64,000 nt of DNA from positions 33,272 through 97,271 of the forward strand of contig JAEWUD010000015.1 in NCBI GenBank assembly GCA_023397475.1, in the 5' to 3' direction. The position numbers and the translations under genes were made by a program. This DNA comes from Bacillota bacterium (lineage in GTDB: Bacteria > Bacillota > Clostridia > Saccharofermentanales > Saccharofermentanaceae). Shown here in pieces: positions 35,042 through 43,407 of the stretch; position 1 is the first letter of the stretch; each line of letters begins with the position of its first letter. The notes under the pieces are model-generated. The model was not told where the DNA came from and did no database searches. It saw nothing but the letters and a program-made list of their open reading frames with translations.

Positions 35042-36364
35042 TTACGTTTTCTTCGTGATATAGAGCAGCAGAAGTTTCCAGGAATCTTCTGTGGTACGAA
35101 CCATACATCCGCCCTTCTCGCTGAAGTAATCTGCGTCGAGGAACTGGCAGGGGATGACCATCGTGCCCTCCTTGTCAATGAAGCCCCAGAGTCCGTCGAC
35201 ACAGACGGCGGCGAGGCCGTTCGAGAAGCTTCTCGCATTCTCATACGCAGGCTCGATGACGACCTTACCCTTTGTGTCGGCAAAGCCCCATTTGCCATTT
35301 AGAGAGAACGCGAAGATACCGTCCTCCGTGATCGCGTCTGCCTGATCGCATCGGAAATCCTGAATCGGATTCCACTTGGAATCGTAGAGACCGTACTGTC
35401 CCCCGCTCTTTGCCAGGATCGCTGACTTGCTGAGATATCTTCCCTGTGAATCAAGGACGATATCGTCGTATGTGGGCTCAAGCACGAGATTGCCCTTGTT
35501 GTCGACAAGACCCCATTTCCCGTTGACGCAAACCGCTGCCTTGCCATCCGTGAAGGTTCCGGCCATCTGATACGCACCGAATTGTTTGTCGCCGCGAATG
35601 TTGTAGTAGGAATAGACACCGTTCTCACAGATCGCGACGAGTTCCTCGTCACAGAACCCGGCATCTTCGATCTTCGCGCTGAACAATCCCTGGACAACAT
35701 TATCTTTGTCCTGTAGCTTTGCCTCGGTCTCGTTCACATACATCATCCAGCCTTCGGAGTTCGGCGGACTGATATAGTTGTAGTCAAGCCCGATGACCTT
35801 GTACCCCTTCTCATCGATGATTCCCCACAAATCTCCGTTTGAGACCAGATATCTTGAATCCGCACAGAGGCGAAAATCGACATATGTATTGGTTGTTAGC
35901 TTGAAGCTGTATTTTGCATCGTTATACTTTTTCACAACCTGCTCGTCCTTCACCCCAAGCTCGATGGCGTCTTCGAGAAGTTTATACGCATCGCGATACT
36001 TGTTTTTCCCGAAATAAAGGTCTGATATCTCAATAAGAAAATCCGGATCGGTTGGATACATCTTGACCGCATCCAGCAGAGCAGATTGATATTTCCCATA
36101 CGACTCTTTGTCGCCTGCGAACACGAGGGACCACGCGTCGATCAGCTTACTTCTTGTATCGCGTGTGTCCTTTATCTTCAGGGCATCTTCGTATTTCTCG
36201 GCGCTGAGCTGATAAAGCCCCCGCTCGAAATACTCCTCTGCCTCCGTAATGGTCTCCTTGTATTGTGTCTCAGTCTTACTGATCGTAAAAACAACCAGGT
36301 TGACCCAACCTATAATCATCAGGATAAACAGAAAGATGACAACAGGTATCTTGTAACCCTTCAT
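35042..36364 (-). CDS. Membrane protein with TPR-like region and WG repeats
   Basis: A 440-aa protein: N-terminal hydrophobic helix (about 7-27, VVIFLFILMIIGWVNLVVF), a helical TPR-like region (about 35-150, YFERGLYQLSAEKYEDALKI), then about six WG/KWG beta repeats to the end (LWGIIDEKGYKVIG, KWGLVDNKGNLVLEP, QYGLYDSKWNPIQ, KWGFADTKGKVVIEP, LWGFIDKEGTMVIP). WG repeats are common in exported or surface proteins of anaerobes and their ligand is unknown. The start at 36364 is used, behind GGAGACAAAGA. It lies 14 bases upstream of the prepilin peptidase stop boundary, hence in the same operon. Confidence 0.88.
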   Translation of the reverse strand: MKGYKIPVVIFLFILMIIGWVNLVVFTISKTETQYKETITEAEEYFERGLYQLSAEKYEDALKIKDTRDTRSKLIDAWSLVFAGDKESYGKYQSALLDAVKMYPTDPDFLIEISDLYFGKNKYRDAYKLLEDAIELGVKDEQVVKKYNDAKYSFKLTTNTYVDFRLCADSRYLVSNGDLWGIIDEKGYKVIGLDYNYISPPNSEGWMMYVNETEAKLQDKDNVVQGLFSAKIEDAGFCDEELVAICENGVYSYYNIRGDKQFGAYQMAGTFTDGKAAVCVNGKWGLVDNKGNLVLEPTYDDIVLDSQGRYLSKSAILAKSGGQYGLYDSKWNPIQDFRCDQADAITEDGIFAFSLNGKWGFADTKGKVVIEPAYENARSFSNGLAAVCVDGLWGFIDKEGTMVIPCQFLDADYFSEKGGCMVRTTEDSWKLLLLYITKKT

Positions 36365-36378
36365 TCTTTGTCTCCTTG

Positions 36379-37107
36379 TCAGAATGATCCGATCAGAATC
36401 GTTGCTACGATCCCGATATATATAAACGGTGCGAAAGGAATGGAATCCTTCACCTTTTTTGTCTTCGTTACGAGAAGCCCGACAGATACCAGACAACTGA
36501 TGATCAGTCCTGCCAGAAGGACGGAACAAACGGCAAGAATACCGCCCATAAATCCGACCGCACTCAAGAATTTCACATCGCCGAAGCCAAGTCCGTTACG
36601 CATGGCCTTCGAGAGGGCAAATAGAACAAGAAAGATAATCACAAGACCCAGAGCGCTGCTGATCAACTGACTCAACGCGACATCCTTGCGAAAGATGAAT
36701 TCGTACCCAATTGTTATCAGCCTCACCATGACAAGCGTGATCGGCAGAAAATTCGGGATGCGATGATACTTGAGATCGATGATCATCGCCGCAACCCCGG
36801 TCACATACACCAGCAGAATCTTCGCGAAGTCGACGTAGTGTGTCGTGTTCGCATAAATGAAATGCCCGACAATTCCGGACAGTAGCGCAATCGCGATAAG
36901 AAAAATGATGCTGAACCGGCGCTCCTGAAACAATTTCGCAAAGCGGTATGTCTCAGGAGCGCGGTCAGCTTCCGCCTCATCGGTAGAAGTACTCATATCA
37001 GCGGCCGCTGCCGCCTTATGTTGATATCGGATGGCAAACCAGGCGGTGCCAACCGCAAGCAATGTTGTAAGGAGGATAAGAAATACTTCCATGAATTCCA
37101 CGGTCAT
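36379..37107 (-). CDS. Type IV prepilin peptidase (A24, TadV/CpaA-like)
   Basis: A 242-aa integral membrane aspartyl protease that would cleave the Flp prepilin and TadE-like pseudopilins. The two catalytic Asp are visible: one in MIIDLKYHRIPN, one in GLGFGDVKFLSAVGF (GxGDxK motif). It has about seven hydrophobic helices, and an N-terminal helix followed by an acidic loop (about 30-55). No methyltransferase domain, as usual for Tad/CpaA enzymes. The ATG at 37107 is only one base from AGGAG; a GTG two codons downstream (37101) is better spaced, so the start is uncertain by two residues. Confidence 0.92.
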   Translation of the reverse strand: MTVEFMEVFLILLTTLLAVGTAWFAIRYQHKAAAAADMSTSTDEAEADRAPETYRFAKLFQERRFSIIFLIAIALLSGIVGHFIYANTTHYVDFAKILLVYVTGVAAMIIDLKYHRIPNFLPITLVMVRLITIGYEFIFRKDVALSQLISSALGLVIIFLVLFALSKAMRNGLGFGDVKFLSAVGFMGGILAVCSVLLAGLIISCLVSVGLLVTKTKKVKDSIPFAPFIYIGIVATILIGSF

Positions 37108-37119
37108 TCTCCTGTTGTA

Positions 37120-37329
37120 TCAGCCGCCGTACGGCGATGTGAACTTCTCGATTTCCGTTGTCGCGATTCCGATGATCTGATCCTTAAATGCGATGAACGC
37201 AAGGGCAATAACCAGAACAATACCAAGAACGATCATGATCGAGATAAAATTCGTGTCGCCTCTATCTTCTGTCAGGAAGCTACGCAGGTTCATCTGTGCA
37301 CGCATGAGGGCCATCTGTACTTTCTTCAT
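37120..37329 (-). CDS. Flp-type pilin precursor
   Basis: A 69-aa protein fitting the Flp (type IVb) major pilin: Met/Lys/Gln-rich leader (about 1-24), a Gly before the mature part (DRGDTNFISIM), then one hydrophobic helix (IMIVLGIVLVIALAFIAF) and a short polar tail. The classical Glu-Tyr after the cleavage site is not obvious, as in many Firmicute Flp-like proteins. The ATG at 37329 is seven bases from AGGAG, while the one at 37335 is too close. It lies between tadC and the prepilin peptidase gene. It is the only clear major pilin in the cluster. Confidence 0.82.
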   Translation of the reverse strand: MKKVQMALMRAQMNLRSFLTEDRGDTNFISIMIVLGIVLVIALAFIAFKDQIIGIATTEIEKFTSPYGG

Positions 37330-37360
37330 CTTCATTCTCCTTTTCTTTTCCCAAGATATA

Positions 37361-38230
37361 TTATAAAAAGCTACCGCCTAAGGCAGTCGATATAATGATG
37401 ATCAGAACGCCGGCAAAGATCAGCGTCGTTGGTATGAGGAGTGCGGATGCCGCGACCTCGCCTTTCTGAATCATCCTCTGTTTCTTCGTGGCCCATTGCT
37501 CGACAGACTGCGCCATGAGGAATTGTCCGATCTCCTCGCTGCCCTTCTGCATGCCCTGCGCCAAAGAACTGGTAAATTTCTTGATCTCATTCGAGTTCGA
37601 GACCACACCGAAATGATGGATCGCTTCCTGCGCCGGGGTTCCGTTGTTCATCTCGCCGCAGGCATCCTGCATAAGCTTACCGACAACACCGGTTTTGCTG
37701 CTTGCGACCGTGCTCCACGCGTCATAGAGTGTCATACCCGAGTTAATGAGCAGAGCGAGAGAAGACACGATCTCCGGAAGCTCGAGCTCGCAGGCCTGTT
37801 GTCTGGCTGCAAGATCACTCTTGAGCTTGTTGATCCAGAAGTATCCGCAGTAGAGGCTCGCTCCGACACCGATGATCAGAAGGAGGATTTCTCCACCTTC
37901 CATCAGCGAAGCGAACCAGAAGGCAACACACAGGAACAGGTGTGTAAAGGTTAAGGCCTGTGCCCAGATTACGTTCGCATAGTATTCGCCGTAATGCTGG
38001 CCGAACATCATGTTCGCATTCGACAGGAGTCGATCCCTGATCTTGCCGGACAAGGTGAGCGGTTTGACACTCGCGAGAGTGAAACCCGCAACATAGAGCT
38101 CCTTGAGGGGATAATCCGCATCATCGAGGGCCTCGATATAGCTCTCGAATTTCTTGCCCTTGATGACAAGTACGGCAAACAGAACCGCGAGGATCGTACC
38201 GATGGATAACAGAACAATTTGCAGTATCAT
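37361..38230 (-). CDS. tadC: Tad pilus inner-membrane platform protein TadC-like
   Basis: A 289-aa protein of the T2SS-F/GspF family with helices at the N-terminus (about 2-22), in the middle (about 95-135) and at the C-terminus (about 262-286). Family signatures are LPEIVSSLALLINSGMTLYDAW and EIKKFTSSLAQGMQKGSEEIGQFL. It forms the membrane platform with TadB for pilin assembly by the TadA ATPase. Starts with AAGGGGTGATCGAGCG before the ATG at 38230; eight bases from the tadB stop. Confidence 0.9.
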   Translation of the reverse strand: MILQIVLLSIGTILAVLFAVLVIKGKKFESYIEALDDADYPLKELYVAGFTLASVKPLTLSGKIRDRLLSNANMMFGQHYGEYYANVIWAQALTFTHLFLCVAFWFASLMEGGEILLLIIGVGASLYCGYFWINKLKSDLAARQQACELELPEIVSSLALLINSGMTLYDAWSTVASSKTGVVGKLMQDACGEMNNGTPAQEAIHHFGVVSNSNEIKKFTSSLAQGMQKGSEEIGQFLMAQSVEQWATKKQRMIQKGEVAASALLIPTTLIFAGVLIIIISTALGGSFL

Positions 38231-38237
38231 CGCTCGA

Positions 38238-39095
38238 TCACCCCTTCACATCCATGATCTTCTCACCCATCCGGTAGGAGGCGATGAAGAGGCCGACGGC
38301 TACGGTAATGGCGACGACACCGATCAGGGAGGCAAAGCTCTCCGCAAACTGACGGCTCATGACGCGAAGCATCAGGACCAGAATGATCGGGACGACATTC
38401 ATCGCCAGAAATTGTGTCTTATTGGAGGTGAGCTTCGTCTCGATCTCCTCAGCGATCAGGATTTTCTCGCTGATAATATTGCTGCTGCGGCTGACAACCT
38501 CCTGGAGGTTGCCGCCGGTACGATAACAGATCGAGAAGACCTTAGCGAAGTTTGCGATGTCTTCGACGCCGCTACGCTTTCCGAAGTCTTCCAGCAATGC
38601 CTCAATATCGACGCCGTTCGTTAATCCGGCCAGCATCTCATTGACCTCTTTGACGATGAACGACTCCGCGGTAAATTGGAAGGTCAGATCCTGAACAACG
38701 CTCTTTAACGAGTCCTGGACATTCATACCGCTCGACAGCGAGGTGCTTAGAGAAACAAGGAATTCGATAAACTGGCGCTTTAGGATGTTCACACGCTTCT
38801 TCTGCAATTGCTTGGTTCGCATCGGCAGGAAGAACTTACGCGCCAGAAGTCCTGCGATAAGGAACACGACGACATTACTGATGTGCGTCGCGATTGTGCG
38901 CTCGCCATATGACATGAAGAGATCGGCGTAGAAGACCAGGCCCGTGAATCCGCCCGCAAGCATAGCAAGCCCAGAGTATAGGAGCTTCTCGGAAGAAGTC
39001 ATCTTGTATACTTTGTAGTTCAGGACCTGATTATTGACGAGCGACGTGACGTATTGTGGTTCAATCTCTTTGCTTTTCCCCGAAAAAAGCCCCAT
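38238..39095 (-). CDS. tadB: Tad pilus inner-membrane platform protein TadB-like
   Basis: A 285-aa T2SS-F-family protein. The F domain is visible at QFIEFLVSLSTSLSSGMNVQDSLKS and DIANFAKVFSICYRTGGNLQEVV, with two helices before it (about 38-85) and two at the end (about 230-275). Works with TadC as the assembly platform. Gene order tadZ-tadA-tadB-tadC matches canonical Tad loci. GGGAGAGAAGA precedes the ATG at 39095, ten bases after the tadA stop. Confidence 0.9.
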   Translation of the reverse strand: MGLFSGKSKEIEPQYVTSLVNNQVLNYKVYKMTSSEKLLYSGLAMLAGGFTGLVFYADLFMSYGERTIATHISNVVVFLIAGLLARKFFLPMRTKQLQKKRVNILKRQFIEFLVSLSTSLSSGMNVQDSLKSVVQDLTFQFTAESFIVKEVNEMLAGLTNGVDIEALLEDFGKRSGVEDIANFAKVFSICYRTGGNLQEVVSRSSNIISEKILIAEEIETKLTSNKTQFLAMNVVPIILVLMLRVMSRQFAESFASLIGVVAITVAVGLFIASYRMGEKIMDVKG

Positions 39096-39105
39096 TCTTC
39101 TCTCC

Positions 39106-40344
39106 CTAAATCTCCGCTTTGTATCCTGCCATTTTCAACTTGAAGTCTCGTTTCATTTTATTTTCCGTGCGTCGAAGAGCCCCCGAGACCTTCTCGCGCG
39201 TACTTTTCTCATCCTCGACAAAGGTGTACAGAGGATTCAAAACAATCTTACCGTCCTCGTATCCGACGACCTCGACAATCTCCATCGTCTTTCTCGATTT
39301 ATCGCGCAAACGCGACAAATGAATAATGATATCGATCGCCGAAGCGATCTGCTGACGTATGGCCTCCAGCGGCAGACCCGCCGATCCCTGCAGAACCATC
39401 GTCTCCAATCGGCTGAGCATATCTTCCGTCGAGTTCGCGTGTCCCGTGGACAGTGACCCGTCGTGGCCGGTATTCATGGCCTGCAACATGTCGAGCGCTT
39501 CACCGCCTCGGACCTCACCGACGACAATTCGCTCCGGGCGCATACGCAGCGAAGACTTGATCAGATCACGGATCGTTACCTGTCCTGCGCCGGTCACATT
39601 CGCGTTACGTGTCTCCAATCGAACAAGGTTATCGACACCAACAATCTGAAGTTCCGCCGAGTCCTCGATCGTTATCACGCGCTCGTCTTTCGGAATGAAG
39701 TTCGACAGGGCGTTCAGGAACGTGGTCTTACCGGATCCCGTACCGCCGCTGATGAAGATATTGTATTTAGCCTTGACCATCAGCTCGAGGTTGTCGGCGA
39801 TCTCCTGCGAGATCGACCCGTACTTGATCAGACGCTCGATCGTCATCGGCTCCTTGGAGAATTTGCGGATCGTCAGCACCGGGCCGACCAGAGAGATCGG
39901 CGGCAGAACGACATTGACGCGCGAACCGTCCGGAAGACGGGTATCGCAGATCGGGCTGCTCTGATTGACCTCGCGTCCCGCCATCGCGACGATGCGCTGG
40001 ATGACATCCTCAAGACGCTTCTGACTCTCGAAACGATCGGGAAGCTGTATCAGGCGTCCGGACTTCTCGATAAAGATATTCTCCGCGCCGTTGATCATGA
40101 CTTCCGTGATCGTATCATCTGTAAGTATAGAGTCCAGAAGACCAAATCCACGAATCGAGCTGAAGACCTGCTTCACGATCGCAAGGCGCTTGTCGATCGG
40201 ACAGTACTGTCCCGCCATTCGTTGCTCGACGATTGCCTCGACGCGCTCCTCAAGCTCGGCATCCGAAAGGCTGCTGAGGGGGAGTGTCTCGGTGACATAA
40301 TTCTTGATGTCCCGAATGAATGCCTGATCGATCTCAAACTTCAT
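39106..40344 (-). CDS. tadA: Tad/Flp pilus assembly ATPase TadA (CpaF)
   Basis: A 412-aa secretion ATPase of the CpaF/TadA type that powers pilus polymerisation from the cytoplasm. Seen are the N-terminal helical domain, GPVLTIRKFSKEPMT, Walker A GGTGSGKTTFLN (about 203-214), the Asp box ITIEDSAELQI, Walker B-like RPERIVVGEVRGGEALDM, and the His box GHDGSLSTGHANS. Length is normal. Single copy, without a retraction ATPase. Adjacent to tadZ (one-base gap) and tadB. Confidence 0.96.
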   Translation of the reverse strand: MKFEIDQAFIRDIKNYVTETLPLSSLSDAELEERVEAIVEQRMAGQYCPIDKRLAIVKQVFSSIRGFGLLDSILTDDTITEVMINGAENIFIEKSGRLIQLPDRFESQKRLEDVIQRIVAMAGREVNQSSPICDTRLPDGSRVNVVLPPISLVGPVLTIRKFSKEPMTIERLIKYGSISQEIADNLELMVKAKYNIFISGGTGSGKTTFLNALSNFIPKDERVITIEDSAELQIVGVDNLVRLETRNANVTGAGQVTIRDLIKSSLRMRPERIVVGEVRGGEALDMLQAMNTGHDGSLSTGHANSTEDMLSRLETMVLQGSAGLPLEAIRQQIASAIDIIIHLSRLRDKSRKTMEIVEVVGYEDGKIVLNPLYTFVEDEKSTREKVSGALRRTENKMKRDFKLKMAGYKAEI

Positions 40345-40345
40345 G

Positions 40346-41422
40346 TCACTGTTCCTTCTCGGAGACGATCTTGTTCGCGATCTCCATACGTGAGACCTGC
40401 TCGATCACCTGCGGTGTCGTCGCGTGCTCGAATCGCGGAATTCCGCCGAGCGCCACGAGAGGAAGTCCCGCGATTGTCTTACTTGTCTTGTTACTGAACT
40501 TGTTGTAGAGCACCTGCATCTTATCGACACGAAGCGTCTTATCCTGCTGCTCGATGATCTGCAGGGCCTTGTACATGCGATCGAACTTCACATTACAGAC
40601 CTCGGACCCGTCGGAAATCATGACGACCTTCGTCGCTTCCTTCCACAAAAGGAGACTCTTCTCGCTGAAGTCGAAATCGCTCGTCACGAGAATATCGTCA
40701 TAGAGCCCCGAAATCCGGAGTTCGTTGATCAGACGCTGAATGTCCTCAACCGTGAGATCCATAACATCGAGCGCAACCTCCGGAGCCGCGAAGAAATACA
40801 CGCCGGACGCGTCCTGTTTAACGGAGCTCTCCAGTTTGAGACTGACATTGGCCTTATGACCTTTGATGGCGTAGATAACATCGCTCAGAGTGAACGCTCC
40901 GTCCCCCGCGAAAAAGGACGACGCATCGCCGAAACGTTCGAGATTAAGAAAAAGCACGCGTCGATTCTGGCGCGCGAGCGCGACCGCACAGGCTGCCGCG
41001 ATCGTCGAACTGCCGACACCGCCGCCGGCCGACGCGAAAAGCACCGTTCGTGAAGCATTGTCGTCGAGACGAAACTTCGCCGATCGCGAGGATGTCTCCG
41101 CGTAAATACTGAGAATTCCCTTGAAAATCAGATCGAGCTTCTGGAATTTACAGATCGCCGGCTTGCCCCGCAGTGTCTCGATGCTAGGTGACTCGACAAA
41201 GTAAGCGAGCGCGCAGTACTGCGGCAGCGTCTTCTCTTCGATCTCGAAGGATTCGCTTGCGAGCAGGACGTCAATTGTCGAGGAAGAAATCGTATGTAGA
41301 GCGGCTGCAAGATCGGTGAAGGAATATACCTCGATCTTGTCCGCGTACCTGACATTGAACATAGTCACGATTCGGTTCAGATAGTTACTGTCCTTGTCAA
41401 GCAAGGCAAGTTTGATCTTCAT
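40346..41422 (-). CDS. tadZ: Tad locus ParA/MinD-like protein (TadZ/CpaE type)
   Basis: A 358-aa protein with an N-terminal receiver-like domain (about 1-120) lacking obvious phosphoacceptor residues, and a C-terminal MinD/ParA-type ATPase (about 128-340) with deviant Walker A SAGGGVGSSTIAAA; the second position after GGVG is Ser-Ser-Thr rather than Lys-Thr, so the classical Walker Lys is missing. TadZ/CpaE proteins localise the pilus machine. First gene of the 25-kb locus; GGAGAGCGCAAC precedes the ATG at 41422. Confidence 0.88.
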   Translation of the reverse strand: MKIKLALLDKDSNYLNRIVTMFNVRYADKIEVYSFTDLAAALHTISSSTIDVLLASESFEIEEKTLPQYCALAYFVESPSIETLRGKPAICKFQKLDLIFKGILSIYAETSSRSAKFRLDDNASRTVLFASAGGGVGSSTIAAACAVALARQNRRVLFLNLERFGDASSFFAGDGAFTLSDVIYAIKGHKANVSLKLESSVKQDASGVYFFAAPEVALDVMDLTVEDIQRLINELRISGLYDDILVTSDFDFSEKSLLLWKEATKVVMISDGSEVCNVKFDRMYKALQIIEQQDKTLRVDKMQVLYNKFSNKTSKTIAGLPLVALGGIPRFEHATTPQVIEQVSRMEIANKIVSEKEQ

Positions 41423-41713
41423 GTTGCGCTCTCCTATTGTCCGCTCTGTTGTCTATGATAGCTCTCGAGACAACTGCTTCTGACACAGAAGCTATGTGAA
41501 TCCATCTTCATGAAAGGTATCACGGTCAAGGAATTTTGTCAATCTTTAACGGGCCGGACGAGTACAAAGCTTCTTGACAGAATGTCGTAAAAAAATATCT
41601 CCGTTGCTTGTCCAATGCCAATTATTGCGCAAAGAATCTTATCCCAGTCCCGTTACACTTCGCTATTGTACCATGTGTTATAGCGATGCACAACAGAAAT
41701 ATCAATTTTATTT
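41423..41713. other. Intergenic region ahead of the Tad locus
   Basis: No gene seen. It contains the predicted Tad promoter (41514-41542), a leader hairpin GCTTCTG-ACA-CAGAAGC at 41476-41492 with a perfect 7-bp stem, and an inverted repeat CGCTAT/ATAGCG around 13 bases near 41660-41690. No T-run follows the latter, so I see no certain terminator for the Hsp70 gene ending at 41716. Confidence 0.5.
41514..41542 (-). promoter_or_regulatory. Candidate promoter of the Tad/kinase locus
   Basis: On the minus strand TTGACA at 41542-41537 and TACCTT at 41519-41514 are 17 bases apart. The -35 is perfect, the -10 weak (3/6), so activation may be needed. It would give a leader of about 85 bases containing the 41476-41492 hairpin before the tadZ ATG. 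Confidence 0.5.
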
Positions 41714-41715
41714 AA

Positions 41716-43407
41716 TCAAAAATGTTTCTCGATGGATTCAAGAAATTCGATGAATTCTTTTCGCGCATTGGCGATGAGAACCGGATCCTGCGTATCCATC
41801 ACCGCTTCGAACGCTTGCGTCGCCTGTTCAATTCGCTTGCGTTCGGCTCCGGTACTCTCCTCATAGAGACGCTCCGCCTTCAACATGCACATCTTATTCT
41901 GCTCCTGATCGCGCGGCAGGGTTTTCAGATACGCCAGTTCTTTCATGCGTTCCGCGATCTCTTCCTCGGTCATATCGTTGGCACTGCTGTTGAAGATTTT
42001 CGTATACTTCTTACCCGTAGAGACGACCGTAACCTCGACCTCGAGAATCGAGTTGATATCATACGTGTAGGTGACATCCACCGACTCCTTGCCGGCCTTC
42101 GCTGCGGGGATCGGAAGCTCCATTTCACCGATCAGAAGGTTGTTCCTCGCGAAGCGGCTCTCACCCTGTAAGACCTTCACGTGAATCTTCGTCTGGTCAT
42201 CGCGGACGGTGTAGAGCCGCTCCGTACGTGACGCCGGAATCACGGTGTTGCGTTCGATGATCGGACAGAAATGCCCCTCCTCAAAGATATGTTTCTCCCT
42301 CTCGACAACCACCTCGGTACCCAGCGTAAAAGAACACACATCGGTAAGAATGATCTCTTTGATCGCCTCATTTCGCTCCTTCATCGCCCCCTGAATCGCA
42401 GCGCCCAGCGCGACAGCCTCGTCCGGATTAACGCTGGTGTTCGGGAACTGATGGAACGTCTTGCTGACAAAGGACCGGATCATCGGAAACTTCGTCGCGC
42501 CTCCGACAAGAATGACCATGTCGATGTCCGTCAGCTTGATCTTGGCGTCGGCAAGGCTCTTGCGAATCGGTACGCGGAGCTTCTCCAGGAGCTCCTCACA
42601 TTCCTTCTCATAAGTTGACGCAGACGGTGTATAAGAATAGGTCTCGTCCCTGACGGAACACGTCATCGTGTATTCCCGTCCGTCAGAGAGGGCAATCTTC
42701 GCCATCTCTGCCTGGCGGTGAAGAAGACCGGCGGTTCTGGTATCGAGGGATCCGATGTCCAACCCTTTCGCCTCACAAAACATCCTATCCAAGATATTTG
42801 TGAAGTTCTCTCCGCCGAGATAATTGTCTCCGGAAACGGCACGCACTTCGAGAATATCGTGGTAGAGTTCGATGACAGAGATGTCAAAAGTCCCGCCACC
42901 CAGATCGAACACGAGGAATCGCGTGTTCTCATGTCGATGATAAATTCCGTAGGCAATTGCGGCGGCTGTCGGCTCGCTGATGATACGTTTCACCGTAAGT
43001 CCGGCCAATTCACCGGCACGCTTGGTTGCCTTGCGGCGCGCATCATTGAAGTAAGCGGGGACACTGATGACCGCTTCTTGTACCGGCTCCCCAAGGAAAG
43101 CCTCCGCATCTTCCTTCAGCGATCGGAGGATGAAGGAAGAGAGCTCCTCTGCGTTGTACTCCTTCTTGCCGAACGTGTACTTCTTTTCGCTTCCCATATC
43201 GCGCTTGAATACAGCGCGCGAACTGTCGGGGTAAAGGATCATCCGCTCTTTCGCGGCTTCCCCGACATACAGATTGCCGTCGTCATCTATGCTCACGACG
43301 GAGGGTGTAAATCGATTGCCATGGCGATTCGGGATGATCTCCGGACCGTTCGGTCCGAAATATGCCGCCAGACTGTTGGTTGTGCCTAAATCTATACCGA
43401 TGATCAT
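41716..43407 (-). CDS. HscC-like Hsp70 chaperone
   Basis: A 563-aa Hsp70: nucleotide-binding domain begins MIIGIDLGTTNSL and has GGENFT, LVFDLGGGTFDIS and VILVGGATKFP; substrate-binding domain about 370-490; short C-terminal helical part without the long DnaK lid. This length and the short lid fit HscC rather than DnaK. The start is the ATG at 43407, since an in-frame extension to 43551 lies inside the upstream gene. It overlaps the J-like/TPR gene by 4 bases (ATGA), so the two are coupled and likely work together. Confidence 0.93.
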   Translation of the reverse strand: MIIGIDLGTTNSLAAYFGPNGPEIIPNRHGNRFTPSVVSIDDDGNLYVGEAAKERMILYPDSSRAVFKRDMGSEKKYTFGKKEYNAEELSSFILRSLKEDAEAFLGEPVQEAVISVPAYFNDARRKATKRAGELAGLTVKRIISEPTAAAIAYGIYHRHENTRFLVFDLGGGTFDISVIELYHDILEVRAVSGDNYLGGENFTNILDRMFCEAKGLDIGSLDTRTAGLLHRQAEMAKIALSDGREYTMTCSVRDETYSYTPSASTYEKECEELLEKLRVPIRKSLADAKIKLTDIDMVILVGGATKFPMIRSFVSKTFHQFPNTSVNPDEAVALGAAIQGAMKERNEAIKEIILTDVCSFTLGTEVVVEREKHIFEEGHFCPIIERNTVIPASRTERLYTVRDDQTKIHVKVLQGESRFARNNLLIGEMELPIPAAKAGKESVDVTYTYDINSILEVEVTVVSTGKKYTKIFNSSANDMTEEEIAERMKELAYLKTLPRDQEQNKMCMLKAERLYEESTGAERKRIEQATQAFEAVMDTQDPVLIANARKEFIEFLESIEKHF

